Source: Streptomyces lacrimifluminis
Lineage (GTDB): Bacteria > Actinomycetota > Actinomycetes > Streptomycetales > Streptomycetaceae
Length of the DNA: 64,000 nucleotides
Reading direction: 5' to 3'
Assembly (NCBI RefSeq): GCF_014646095.1
Contig: NZ_BMMU01000032.1
Span: 1 to 64,000 of the forward strand
Positions within the stretch are counted from its first letter, which is position 1. Each line of letters starts with the position of its first letter. The position numbers and the translations under genes were made by a program. Of the stretch, positions 42,996 through 51,281 are shown one piece after another. Under the pieces are notes generated by a model that had not been told where the DNA came from, did not search any database, and saw only the letters and a list, made by a program, of their open reading frames with translations.

Positions 42996-44270
42996 ATGAC
43001 CATGGCGCGCAGATCGATCATCAAGGGCATGGCGGCGGCACCGTTCGTGGGTGCTGCCGGGACCGTGCTCTCCCCTTCCGAGGCCCACGCGTCGACCATC
43101 GGAAGCAGTCAGTTCCGGCTCAGGGCACGGGCCTCCAACAGCTACGGCAGGTTCGCCGATCTCAACGCGGGCCTCGCGGCCCGGCTGACCAAGGTGAACG
43201 CGCGCGCAGTCCTCGCCGATGCCGACCGCAGGGCGAAGCGCCTCACGGGCGCCCCCAGCACGGCCAGGGCCTTCCAGACGGGCTTCGCCTGGGACAGCGC
43301 GGACCAGACGGTCCCCCACTGGATTCCGCAGGGTGTCACCACCAGCGCCGACGCCTACAGCAGTGGGTACTACGGCGGCACCGACAAGGCCGTCCTGGTC
43401 TCCTGGTACTTCGAGGCCCACCCCAACGGGGACCAGGTCGTCGACCACCCGCTCGACAAAGGTATGCGGCTGACGTTCGTCAACCACAACAACGCCGCCG
43501 CGCCCACGTACCGGCACGTCCTGCTGGTCGAACCCGTGAGAACCGGCACCGGTGCCCCGTCCTTCCGGCCGGTGCGCAAGCACGCCGGCGGGATCATGTG
43601 GTACGGCGACCTCCTCTATGTCGTCGACACCTACAAGGGGCTGCGGATCTTCGACCTGCGCACCCTCTTCAAGGTCGCCACCACACAGAAGGACGTGTGC
43701 GGCCTGCACACCGACGGCCAGTACCACGGCTACGGCTATCGGTACGTCCTGCCGCAGAGCCACGCCTACGACAACGCGGCCAAGTACCTGCGCTACTCGT
43801 CGATCGGGCTCGACCGGGCCACCAACCCGGACAGCCTGGTGATCAGCGAGTACTCACCGGCCGGCACGGTCTCCTACGCGGAGGACGGATTCATCGGCAC
43901 GGGCAGGCCCAGCACCGCGGTCCCCAAGATCGTCCGCTGGCCCCTCGACGAGGCAGGCCGGTACCTGGCGTCGCTCACCCCGACCGAGGCCGTCTCCGTC
44001 AGGCAGAAGAAGATCCAGGGTGTCGTCTCCCGCGGGTCCAGGCACTATCTGGCGGTGAGTGACGGCCCGTCCGGCAAGGGTGCCCTGCGCACCTTCGCCT
44101 CCAGCGCCTCGACCGCGGGCACCGTCACCAGCCTGGCCGTCGGTTGCGAGGACCTCAGCTTCCACAGCAAGGACGCGACCGGCTGGAAGTACGGCGAACA
44201 TGTGATCTGGAACGTGAGCGAGTACGCCAAGAAGCGCTACGTGTACGCGGTCCGCGCCGACGGTTCCTAG
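42996..44270 (+). CDS. Tat-exported protein of unknown function
   Basis: A 424-residue secreted protein. The N-terminus MTMARRSIIKGMAAAPFVGA with RRSIIK fits a twin-arginine signal, with cleavage likely after SEAHA (about residue 33). The mature part is rich in Tyr/Gly/Asp and beta-strand patterns (HAGGIMWYGDLLYVVDTYKG, RIFDLRTLF, YHGYGYRYVLPQS), suggesting a beta-propeller-like fold that was folded before export. No catalytic motif was recognised. Ribosome site is weak; ATG 43002 is an alternative. The MITE-like element begins right after the stop. Confidence 0.8.
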   Translation: MTMARRSIIKGMAAAPFVGAAGTVLSPSEAHASTIGSSQFRLRARASNSYGRFADLNAGLAARLTKVNARAVLADADRRAKRLTGAPSTARAFQTGFAWDSADQTVPHWIPQGVTTSADAYSSGYYGGTDKAVLVSWYFEAHPNGDQVVDHPLDKGMRLTFVNHNNAAAPTYRHVLLVEPVRTGTGAPSFRPVRKHAGGIMWYGDLLYVVDTYKGLRIFDLRTLFKVATTQKDVCGLHTDGQYHGYGYRYVLPQSHAYDNAAKYLRYSSIGLDRATNPDSLVISEYSPAGTVSYAEDGFIGTGRPSTAVPKIVRWPLDEAGRYLASLTPTEAVSVRQKKIQGVVSRGSRHYLAVSDGPSGKGALRTFASSASTAGTVTSLAVGCEDLSFHSKDATGWKYGEHVIWNVSEYAKKRYVYAVRADGS

Positions 44271-44272
44271 GG

Positions 44273-44469
44273 CCTGTCGTCACATTCCCGCCTGTCGGGC
44301 GACGCCTGGCACGCTCCCTCAGCCTCCGGCCGGGGGGACCCCCACTCGCCGCACCGGACGAAAGCCCAAGTACGTCCAGTACGAGGACTTCCGCCCGGCA
44401 AACCGAGAGCACGCACCAGGCGCCGGGCAGGCCCGCCCTCCGGGCGGACGACGGGAAGGTGACGGCAGG
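44273..44469. mobile_element. MITE-like inverted-repeat element
   Basis: A 197-bp segment with terminal inverted repeats: the left 18-mer at 44273-44290 and the right one at 44452-44469 match at 16 of 18 positions. Internal partial repeats (GCCTGG near 44304, CCAGGC near 44416) let the whole element fold into a long hairpin. It contains no coding frame. I recall closely similar sequence, with AAGTACGTCCAGTACGAGG inside, as a dispersed repeat in Streptomyces. Confidence 0.6.
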
Positions 44470-44554
44470 ACCTGGCAGGCCCGGGGGCGGTGCGAGGGAC
44501 GCCGACCGCTGCGGGGGCCACCGCTGATAAAATGGGGCCCACGCTTCGACACCA

Positions 44555-44586
44555 CCGGGGCCCGTACCAAGGGGTACGGGCCCCGG
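44555..44586 (+). promoter_or_regulatory. 14-bp hairpin in helicase mRNA leader
   Basis: Arms 44555-44568 and 44573-44586 pair perfectly over 14 bp around a four-base AAGG loop, ending 33 bp before the helicase ATG. Either an upstream terminator or a regulatory structure in the leader. Confidence 0.55.
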
Positions 44587-44619
44587 GGCGTTCCAGGCGT
44601 CAGACCAGGAAGGTTCCTC

Positions 44620-46038
44620 ATGAACGCCAGACCGTCGGGCCCCGGACACTCCCGTGCGGGCAAGCCCCAGCAGGCTGCTCTGTCGCAGGGTGAGCTCTCC
44701 ACCCCGAAGACGGTGTCCCCGGGGCTGCCGCCGGCCGCGTCCTTCGACGCGCTCGGGCTGCCGCCGGTGCTCATGGAGACGATGGCGGGTCTCGGGGTCA
44801 CGGAGCCCTTCCCGATCCAGGCGGCGACGTTGCCCAACGCGCTGGCCGGCCGTGATGTCCTGGGCCGCGCGCGAACCGGCTCCGGCAAGACGCTCGCCTT
44901 CGGGCTCGCGCTGCTCGTCCGTACGGCGGGCCGGCGTGCGGAGTCCAAGCGCCCGCTCGCGCTGGTGCTGGTGCCGACCCGGGAACTCGCGCAGCAGGTG
45001 GGCGACGCGCTGGCGCCCTACGCGCGGACACTGAACGTACGACTGGCGACGGTGGTCGGCGGGCTGTCGATCAACCGGCAGCAGGCGGAGCTGCGGACCG
45101 GCGCCGAGGTGGTGATCGCGACCCCGGGACGCCTGACCGACCTGGTGTCGCGCCGGGACTGCGTCCTCAACCACGTGCGGATCACGGTGCTGGACGAGGC
45201 GGACCAGATGTGCGACCTGGGGTTCCTGCCCCAGGTGTCGGACCTCATGTACCAGGTCCCCTCCGACGGACAGCGGCTGCTGTTCTCGGCCACCCTCGAC
45301 CGCAACGTCGACCAGCTGGTACGCGACCACCTGCACGACCCGGTGCTCGCCACGGTCGACCGGGCGGCGGGCTCGGTCACCACGATGGAACACCATGTCC
45401 TGAACATCCACGCCGCCGACAAGTACGCGACCGCTACCGAGATCGCCGCACGGGACGGCCGGGTACTGATGTTCCTGGACACCAAGACCGGCGTGGACCA
45501 GTTCACCCGTCACCTGCGGGCCAGCGGGGTAAGGGCGGGCGCCCTGCACAGCGGGAAGTCGCAGCCCCAGCGCACGCACACGCTCGGCCAGTTCAAGGAC
45601 GGTGAGATCACCGTGCTGGTGGCCACCAACGTCGCCGCGCGGGGCATTCACATCGACGCCCTCGACCTCGTCGTCAACGTCGACCCGCCGGCCGACGCCA
45701 AGGACTATCTGCACCGTGGCGGGCGCACGGCGCGTGCGGGGGAGTCGGGGAAGGTGGTCACCCTGGTCACCCCCAACCAGCGGCGCGACGTGAACCGGAT
45801 GATGTCCGACGCCGGGATCCGCCCGACGGTCGCACAGGTGCGCTCCGGTGAGGAGAAGCTGACCGCCATCACCGGCGCGAAGCGCCCGCCGACCGAGACG
45901 AAGACCACCACCGGCAACGCTCCCTTCCGCGGCATCGGCACCCGCCCGGGCCGCCCCGCCAAGGAGTCCCGCAAGGCGGCCGAGGCCCGCAAGACCGCGG
46001 AGGCCCGAGCCGCGGCCCGGGTCCGCAAGGGCCGCTGA
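44620..46038 (+). CDS. DEAD/DEAH-box RNA helicase
   Basis: A 472-residue ATP-dependent RNA helicase. Motifs in order: Q-motif region FDALGLPPVLMETMAGLGVTEPFPIQ, motif I RTGSGKT, Ia VPTRELAQQ, Ib TPGRL, II VLDEADQM, III FSATLD, IV region VLMFLDTK, V ATNVAARGIHI and VI HRGGRTARAG. The C-terminal 70 residues are a basic Lys/Arg/Ala tail likely to bind RNA. Such enzymes often act in RNA unwinding in cold or in ribosome assembly. The hairpin in the leader suggests possible self-regulation. ATG 44620 follows AGGAAGG. Confidence 0.93.
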   Translation: MNARPSGPGHSRAGKPQQAALSQGELSTPKTVSPGLPPAASFDALGLPPVLMETMAGLGVTEPFPIQAATLPNALAGRDVLGRARTGSGKTLAFGLALLVRTAGRRAESKRPLALVLVPTRELAQQVGDALAPYARTLNVRLATVVGGLSINRQQAELRTGAEVVIATPGRLTDLVSRRDCVLNHVRITVLDEADQMCDLGFLPQVSDLMYQVPSDGQRLLFSATLDRNVDQLVRDHLHDPVLATVDRAAGSVTTMEHHVLNIHAADKYATATEIAARDGRVLMFLDTKTGVDQFTRHLRASGVRAGALHSGKSQPQRTHTLGQFKDGEITVLVATNVAARGIHIDALDLVVNVDPPADAKDYLHRGGRTARAGESGKVVTLVTPNQRRDVNRMMSDAGIRPTVAQVRSGEEKLTAITGAKRPPTETKTTTGNAPFRGIGTRPGRPAKESRKAAEARKTAEARAAARVRKGR

Positions 46039-46305
46039 CGCCTGGGTCAGCGAGGGGGAACCCTCCCGTTCTTGAAGGCGGGTGGGCTTCCCGCTGCCCT
46101 GGCGGCCGAGCCTCAGGCGCCTCTGGCGGCGGCGACCTGCGCGGCCACGAAGACAGCGAGCCGCAGCGCCTGGTGTGCGAGGCGATGGCGGTGGTGGCAG
46201 CCGTCGCGGTCCGGCCCCAGCGGGTGCGAGGGCTCGGGGGCACGGCTTGCGGGCGAAGGCCGCCGTGTTCCCCGATGACTTGCGGGTGGGGGCTGCTGAC
46301 CGTCG

Positions 46306-46866
46306 TCAGAGGGCGAACGCCTCGGTCAGGCGCACGTGGTAACCGTCCTCCTCCATCAGGACGACGGTGACCCCGAAGGGGGAGGGGTGGTCGATGTCGA
46401 GCGGGACGAAGGAGTAGTCGACCGCGGCCCGGACCGGGGGGAGCAGTTCGCCGTCCGGCTGGGGTTCGGGCACGGGGAGCCACTGTGGCTCGATCGTGGC
46501 TCGGCCCTCGGGGGCCCGCTCGGCGTAGGGGAACCGGTGCAGGGTGTGGCCGTCCTTCGTGGCGTGTACCAGGTTCAGGCACGGCGCCGGTTCGGTGACC
46601 GGCAACTCGCAGGCGGCGGCGACGTCCTGGGTCTCCCAGGCGAGGACGACCTCGTCGGCGCCGGCCGCCGCGGCGATGTTCGACAGTTGGGCGATGCCGG
46701 TGAGCGCGTCCTTGCCGGTCTCGACGGGACGCAGCCAGATCAGGCCGACCAGTTCACCGCGGACCAGCGGCATGATGACCGGACGGGGCACCGCCCCCTC
46801 GCCCAGGCCCGCGGTGTACGCGTTCCTCATCGATGCGGCCAGTGCGTCCCAGGTCTGGGTGTCCAC
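46306..46866 (-). CDS. hypothetical protein, last gene of STM4011-4015 operon
   Basis: A 186-residue soluble acidic protein. GTG 46866 has a GAGAGGAAG site and lies 25 bp after the STM4011 stop, so it is probably the sixth gene of the operon. Seen: VPRPVIMPLVRGELVGLIWL, LTGIAQLSNIAAAAGADEVV and LMEEDGYHVRLTEAF. The mixed alpha/beta pattern gives no family I recognise. Whether it belongs functionally to the pathway or is only co-transcribed cannot be told here. Confidence 0.72.
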   Translation of the reverse strand: MDTQTWDALAASMRNAYTAGLGEGAVPRPVIMPLVRGELVGLIWLRPVETGKDALTGIAQLSNIAAAAGADEVVLAWETQDVAAACELPVTEPAPCLNLVHATKDGHTLHRFPYAERAPEGRATIEPQWLPVPEPQPDGELLPPVRAAVDYSFVPLDIDHPSPFGVTVVLMEEDGYHVRLTEAFAL

Positions 46867-46891
46867 GAACTTCCTCTCACCAACAGCACGT

Positions 46892-47818
46892 TCACGAATC
46901 AGGCGACCCTGTCACGGCAGCAGCGCCGACGCCACCTCGTGCGTTCGGGACCAGTGGCAGGAGCGGCCGGTCAGGGAGGACCTGCGGAATCCGCTCCAGG
47001 ACGCCGCCCGCGAACACGTCGTACAACGGCAGCGTCTCCAGGTGCACGTATCCGATGTGGCAGTCGCACACCGCCGAGGGGCAGGCCCGCGGGCGCAGCG
47101 CGGCGCGGTAGGAGCCGTCGTACAGATTTCCCAGTTCCGCGCGGACGAAATGACAGCGGCGCACCGTGCCGTCACCGTCCACCGAGAGCACCGACTCGCC
47201 GGTGCGGCACGGCAGGCCCGCCGAGCGGTGCGGGTGGCGGCTGAGGGGGAAGAGCGGGTCGAGTTCGGTCCACCGGCCGGCCTGCTCGTCGGTGTAGGTG
47301 TGCCCTTCGGCGGCGTTCACCCACAGATAGACGTGCTCCGGCAGCTCCGCGCGCAGCCGTCGCGCGTGCTCCAGATGGTCCGGTACGCCGACGATGCCGA
47401 CGCTGAAACGGATCCCGAGGGCGGACAGCTCGTACGTCTTGGCCAGGAACCGTTCGTAGGGTGTCTGCCCGGGATGGTAGGTGCACCACAGGGCGACGGT
47501 GTCGCGGTCCGCGTCCGCGAGCCAGTCGGTCCGGCAGCTCAGGTTGGTCTGGATGGCGACCCGGCGTATGTGCGGCCGGTGCGAGAGTTCCACGAGCGCG
47601 CGCCGGTACCAGGAGCGGACCAGTCCCTCGCCCCACGGGGTGAAGAGCACCGACAGCCCGTCCTCCCGCTGCGCGCACGCCCACGCCGTGAACCGCTCCA
47701 GTGCCGAGCGGTCGGCGCGCAACTGCTCCGCGGTGTCGCGGCGCTTCGCGAACGGGCAGTACGGGCAGTCGTAGTCGCAGGAGGAGAGCGGCCCGCGGTA
47801 CAGCAGTGTCAGATCCAC
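46892..47818 (-). CDS. STM4011-family radical SAM protein
   Basis: A 308-residue radical SAM enzyme. The 4Fe-4S/SAM motif is CDYDCPYC (C-x3-C-x2-C, about residues 14-21). PWGEGLVRSWYRRALVELS and IQTNLSCRTDWL fit the barrel, and WVNAAEGHTYTDEQAG continues it. The last third holds CRTGESVLSVDGDGTVRRCHFVR and ACPSAVCDCHIGY: five more Cys, enough for a SPASM/twitch-like auxiliary cluster. GTG 47818 has GAGAGG six bases upstream and lies 10 bp after the STM4012 stop. The family is named from Salmonella; the reaction is unknown to me. Confidence 0.85.
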   Translation of the reverse strand: MDLTLLYRGPLSSCDYDCPYCPFAKRRDTAEQLRADRSALERFTAWACAQREDGLSVLFTPWGEGLVRSWYRRALVELSHRPHIRRVAIQTNLSCRTDWLADADRDTVALWCTYHPGQTPYERFLAKTYELSALGIRFSVGIVGVPDHLEHARRLRAELPEHVYLWVNAAEGHTYTDEQAGRWTELDPLFPLSRHPHRSAGLPCRTGESVLSVDGDGTVRRCHFVRAELGNLYDGSYRAALRPRACPSAVCDCHIGYVHLETLPLYDVFAGGVLERIPQVLPDRPLLPLVPNARGGVGAAAVTGSPDS

Positions 47819-47828
47819 CGGGCGCCTC

Positions 47829-49202
47829 TCACTTCGTCTCGTAGGCGGCCATGGCGTCGCGCACCGCCGGTGAGAAGAAGTCGGGGCCGATGGCGTCCGA
47901 GTGGGCCAGCCCCTCGGCGGACAGGCGCAGCCGGTCCGCCCGGTCGCTGTCGAGCCAGCCACGGGCGGCGAGGAGGTCCAGCTCGACGGGAAAGTCCTCG
48001 TACGGGTCCGAAGCGAACCGCAGTCGGTATTCCGCGACGGGCAGGCCCTCGGCCTGGAGCAGGGACTGCAGCAGATGCCGGCGCCGTGCCTCGTCCTCGT
48101 CGACCCAGCGCCCGTGCAGCGCGTGGGAGAAGTCCTCGGTGGTGGTGTAGTCGTCGATGATGCCGCGTATCTCCCGCATCGACACGGCGTAGTCGAAGGA
48201 GTAGTGCAGCCGGGAGGTGTACGAGCGGGCACCGCAGCCCAGACCGATCATGCCGTCGGTCTGGCAGGCGTAGTCGTCCGGTCCCTGCGGCGGTGCGTCC
48301 GAGCGCCGGAACATGCGCATCGACACCTGCTCGTAGCCGTGGGAGAGCAGATGGTCGCGGCCCTCCCGATAGCGGCGCAGCCGCTGCCCGTCCCAGTCCC
48401 GGTCCGCCGCCTGCGGGTCGGTGTGGCGGCCGAGACCGGTGAGGGGGCGGATGTAGAGGGGGTACAGATAGATCTCCTCGGGACGCCAGGCGAGGGCCGC
48501 GTCGAGGGAGTAGCGCCAACTGGCCGCCGTCTGGCCGTCGATGCCGTAGATCAGGTCGATGTTGAGGACGGGCACGGCGGCCTCGCGGATACGGGTCAGC
48601 GCCGCTTCGACGTCGGACCTGTGCTGTGGGCGTACGGCGGCCCGCGCCTCCTCCTCGACGAAGCTCTGCACGCCGAGGCTCAGGCGGGTCGCGCCCCGCT
48701 CCGCCAGCACGGCCAGCCGGTCCGCCGTGGCCGTGGACGGCGACGCCTCCACGGACAGCGGGACGGCCCGCAGATCCACGCCCATCTCCCGCTCGGCGAT
48801 GTCGCACAGCCGCTCCAGCTCCGCGGCCTCCAGAAAGGTCGGAGTGCCGCCGCCGAACGCGGCGTTGGCGAACCGCGGGGGCCGCGCGTCGCCCAGGGCC
48901 TCACGGACGGCGGCGGCCTGGCGTTGCAGGGCGTCCAGGTAGCGGCCCGTCAGCCCGTCCGGCGCGCCGATGCGGGTGAACAGGTTGCAGAAGCCGCAGC
49001 GGACCTCGCAGAACGGGATGTGCAGATACAGCGACAGCGCCTGCCGGGACTCGCCGGCCCACAGGTCCGCGAGCCTGGGCGCGGGGCGGGACTCGGAGGC
49101 GAGCTCCCGGTAGGCGGTCTTGTGCGGGTACGCGTACGTATAGCTCTGGTACGGCCGCGGCGGGTGGACGGAGGTGTCCGCGGAGGTGACGTTCGTGCTC
49201 AT
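47829..49202 (-). CDS. STM4012-family radical SAM protein (HemN-like)
   Basis: A 457-residue radical SAM enzyme related to HemN/HemW. Cluster motif: LHIPFCEVRCGFCNLF (C-x3-C-x2-C, about residues 61-76). Other marks are FGGGTPTFLEAAELERLCDI, SVEASPSTATADRLAVLAER, LSLGVQSF and NIDLIYGIDGQTAASWRYSL. The C-terminal HemN-like helical domain includes GLGCGARSY. It is not called a coproporphyrinogen oxidase because it sits in a dedicated operon with no haem genes. ATG 49202 overlaps the STM4013 stop by four bases (ATGA). Confidence 0.88.
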   Translation of the reverse strand: MSTNVTSADTSVHPPRPYQSYTYAYPHKTAYRELASESRPAPRLADLWAGESRQALSLYLHIPFCEVRCGFCNLFTRIGAPDGLTGRYLDALQRQAAAVREALGDARPPRFANAAFGGGTPTFLEAAELERLCDIAEREMGVDLRAVPLSVEASPSTATADRLAVLAERGATRLSLGVQSFVEEEARAAVRPQHRSDVEAALTRIREAAVPVLNIDLIYGIDGQTAASWRYSLDAALAWRPEEIYLYPLYIRPLTGLGRHTDPQAADRDWDGQRLRRYREGRDHLLSHGYEQVSMRMFRRSDAPPQGPDDYACQTDGMIGLGCGARSYTSRLHYSFDYAVSMREIRGIIDDYTTTEDFSHALHGRWVDEDEARRRHLLQSLLQAEGLPVAEYRLRFASDPYEDFPVELDLLAARGWLDSDRADRLRLSAEGLAHSDAIGPDFFSPAVRDAMAAYETK

Positions 49203-50050
49203 ACGGACGGCTCCAGGAAGAAGTGGCCGTAGGGCACGGTCCACACGGACTCGTGACCGAGGCGGTGACCGGTGTACCCGTCGTCCCCGTAGGCGGTGCC
49301 GTGGTCGGAGCAGACGATGGCGAAGCAGCGGCGGCGCGAACTCATCGCCGCGAACAGCCGCCCGACATGACGGTCGATGTACTCCAGCGCGGCGGCATGC
49401 GTGAGCCGGCTGTCGCCCGCCTCGCGGGTCGCGCCGGGGAGGTGGAACCAGTTCGGCTGGTGCAGTGCGGAGGCGTTGAGGAAGAGGAACAGCCGCTGCT
49501 CGGGCGGCAGTTCGGCCACCGTCTGCTCGGCGCGTGCCACCTGCGCCTCGAAGGAGGTCGGGGAGGCCACGGAGAACTCCGGCTCCCAGTGGCTCTCCTG
49601 GAAGAAGCCGGGCAGGACGTCGCCCAGGGCGCCCTGCTTGTTGAAGAAGCCGACGCCACCGATGCACACCGTGCGGTAGCCGTGCGCGGCCAGGCCGGAC
49701 ACGAGGTCCGGGGCGTCGAAGACGTACGTGCCGTCCGCCGTCGTCTCGCTGCCCGCGAACCGGGCCGCGAACAGTCGCGGATGCGGTCCGGGCGTGGCCG
49801 GTGTGGGCAGGAAGCCCGCGAACATCGCCTGGTGGGAGGCGTAGGTGAAACTCCCGGGCGCGTGCCGCTTCTCCCAGGTGCCGCCCGGCAGGTGCGCGGT
49901 CAGGTTGGGGAGCCGTCCGGCGGCGGCGAGTTCGACGGCCACGTCGTGGCGGAGGGTGTCCAGGGTGAGCAGCAGCAGGTCGTCGTGGCCCACCACCTGG
50001 TTCATGTCCGGCCCGGCGGCCGGGGCGGGAAGGGGCTCAGACGGTGGCAT
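49199..50050 (-). CDS. STM4013/SEN3800-family hydrolase (alkaline phosphatase superfamily)
   Basis: A 283-residue metal-dependent hydrolase. LLLLTLDTLRHDVA (about residues 25-40) gives the N-terminal metal Asp and a Thr in the nucleophile position. CSDHGTAYGDDGYTGHRLGHE (about 252-272) gives the C-terminal Asp/His metal ligands. YRTVCIGGVGFFNKQ and LFLFLNASALHQPN lie between. Probably cleaves a phosphate or sulphate ester or transfers such a group. ATG 50050 follows GAGGACC, overlapping the STM4014 end by 14 bp; ATG at 50005 is a shorter alternative. No signal peptide. Confidence 0.85.
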   Translation of the reverse strand: MPPSEPLPAPAAGPDMNQVVGHDDLLLLTLDTLRHDVAVELAAAGRLPNLTAHLPGGTWEKRHAPGSFTYASHQAMFAGFLPTPATPGPHPRLFAARFAGSETTADGTYVFDAPDLVSGLAAHGYRTVCIGGVGFFNKQGALGDVLPGFFQESHWEPEFSVASPTSFEAQVARAEQTVAELPPEQRLFLFLNASALHQPNWFHLPGATREAGDSRLTHAAALEYIDRHVGRLFAAMSSRRRCFAIVCSDHGTAYGDDGYTGHRLGHESVWTVPYGHFFLEPSV

Positions 50051-51227
50051 GTGTGGTCCTCGGCAGCTCGTGCGGTCGTACGGGTGGTGCGGGTGGTTCC
50101 GCGGCTGGCCCCGGTGTCCCCGGCAGGCGGCCGGGGGAGAAGGAGACGGCCGCGGCGACCTGGGCGGCGTACGTGTCCAGGCCCTCCGCCCCGCTGTCAG
50201 GGAGACCGGTGAGGCGGGGGAGCAGGTCACCGAACGCGTTGACCTCCCCGACGGCGAAGCGCCGCCAGCCGACGGCCGGCAGCAGATCGACACCGACACA
50301 CAGGGTGCCGGGGAAGCAGGCCGCGGCCCGCTCGCTGGTGTCGAGGGCCGCGGCCCACCGGTCACCGGCCAGCACCCGGACGGCCGCCAGGTCGCCGCGC
50401 GCGCCGCCCAGATGCAGATTCGTCAGCGGGGAACGGCTCGTGCGGACCACGGCGTGGGTGGCCCTGCCACCCACGACCACGATGCGCAGATCCGCCGACC
50501 GTCCGCCGAGCGACGCCTTGGGCAGCCACCGTTCGATGTGCAGTCCGTCCGGTGCGAGCGTGTCGACGATCGCGGCGATCTCCCGCTCCTCGGTGTAGCG
50601 GCGCAGGCGCAGGGAGTTGTGGAGCCGGCCCTCCTCGGTCCGCTCCACGGACGTGGTCGCGCGGAAGCGCCCCGACGCGGTCGTCTCGATCGCCAGGACA
50701 CCGGAGGCGGAGGAACCGTGCGCGAGCTTGACGAAGACGCGCCGCAGACCCGCCTCCTCCATGATTCGCCGTACGTCCGCCCAGTCCCGCACCGGCGCCG
50801 CACCGCCGGAGGTGGGGGACTGCGGTACCGGCACGCCCGCCCGGACGAGCCGGTCATGACACAGCCGTTTGTCGAACATCACGGCCAGATCCACCGGGTC
50901 GTCGAGCCGTCGCCCACCCCGCAAGGAGGCCACGCACTCCAGCAACCGCCCGTACCAGCGCGCGGACCCCTCGACCCGCGTCGGATCGTCCACCCCGCGC
51001 AACAGGGCGTCCACCTCGGCGCTCTCCCCGGGAGAGTCGAGGCGGACGAGCTCGTCGTCGGCGAAGTCGTGTCCGCCTTCGCGCAGCACGTCCCGCCACT
51101 CGACCACGCGAGGCGTGCCGTGACCGGCGGCCCCGGTGGCCGCGGCGAACAGGCTCACCCGACGGTTGTCCCCGTTGGCGACCACCGCCCACCTCGGCGA
51201 GGCGCTCCCCGCCTCCGTGTACCGCAT
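50037..51227 (-). CDS. STM4014-family protein, ATP-grasp-like
   Basis: A 396-residue cytoplasmic protein. The middle resembles an ATP-grasp ligase: VMFDKRLCHDRLVRAGVPVP, the nucleotide-binding FVKLAHGSSASGVLAIE (about residues 165-181), HIERWLPKAS, and the metal-binding end LCVGVDLLPAVGWRRFAVGE followed by VNAFGD. Such enzymes join a carboxylate to an amine or thiol at ATP cost. ATG 51227 is preferred to ATG 51239 because GGGGAG is well placed only for the former. The last 30 residues are proline-rich. It begins 54 bp after the STM4015 stop. Confidence 0.83.
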   Translation of the reverse strand: MRYTEAGSASPRWAVVANGDNRRVSLFAAATGAAGHGTPRVVEWRDVLREGGHDFADDELVRLDSPGESAEVDALLRGVDDPTRVEGSARWYGRLLECVASLRGGRRLDDPVDLAVMFDKRLCHDRLVRAGVPVPQSPTSGGAAPVRDWADVRRIMEEAGLRRVFVKLAHGSSASGVLAIETTASGRFRATTSVERTEEGRLHNSLRLRRYTEEREIAAIVDTLAPDGLHIERWLPKASLGGRSADLRIVVVGGRATHAVVRTSRSPLTNLHLGGARGDLAAVRVLAGDRWAAALDTSERAAACFPGTLCVGVDLLPAVGWRRFAVGEVNAFGDLLPRLTGLPDSGAEGLDTYAAQVAAAVSFSPGRLPGTPGPAAEPPAPPVRPHELPRTTHATV

Positions 51228-51281
51228 GCCGCTCCCCATCCCCCTGTGTGCCTTGCTTCCCTGGCCCCGACGGCCGGTGTG

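Larger units (their letters stand above)
44271..44619. other. element-containing leader of helicase gene
   Basis: This 349-bp gap is taken up by the MITE-like inverted-repeat element (44273-44469) and a 14-bp hairpin (44555-44586), with an A/T-rich TGATAAAAT stretch at 44525-44533 that may be a -10 region for the helicase. Confidence 0.5.

Noticed and set aside
47829..49202. STM4012-like protein as oxygen-independent coproporphyrinogen oxidase (HemN)
   Set aside because: HemN-like sequence, but the operon context and the STM4012-specific partner genes argue against a haem role; the hemC at 5.3 kb is far away.
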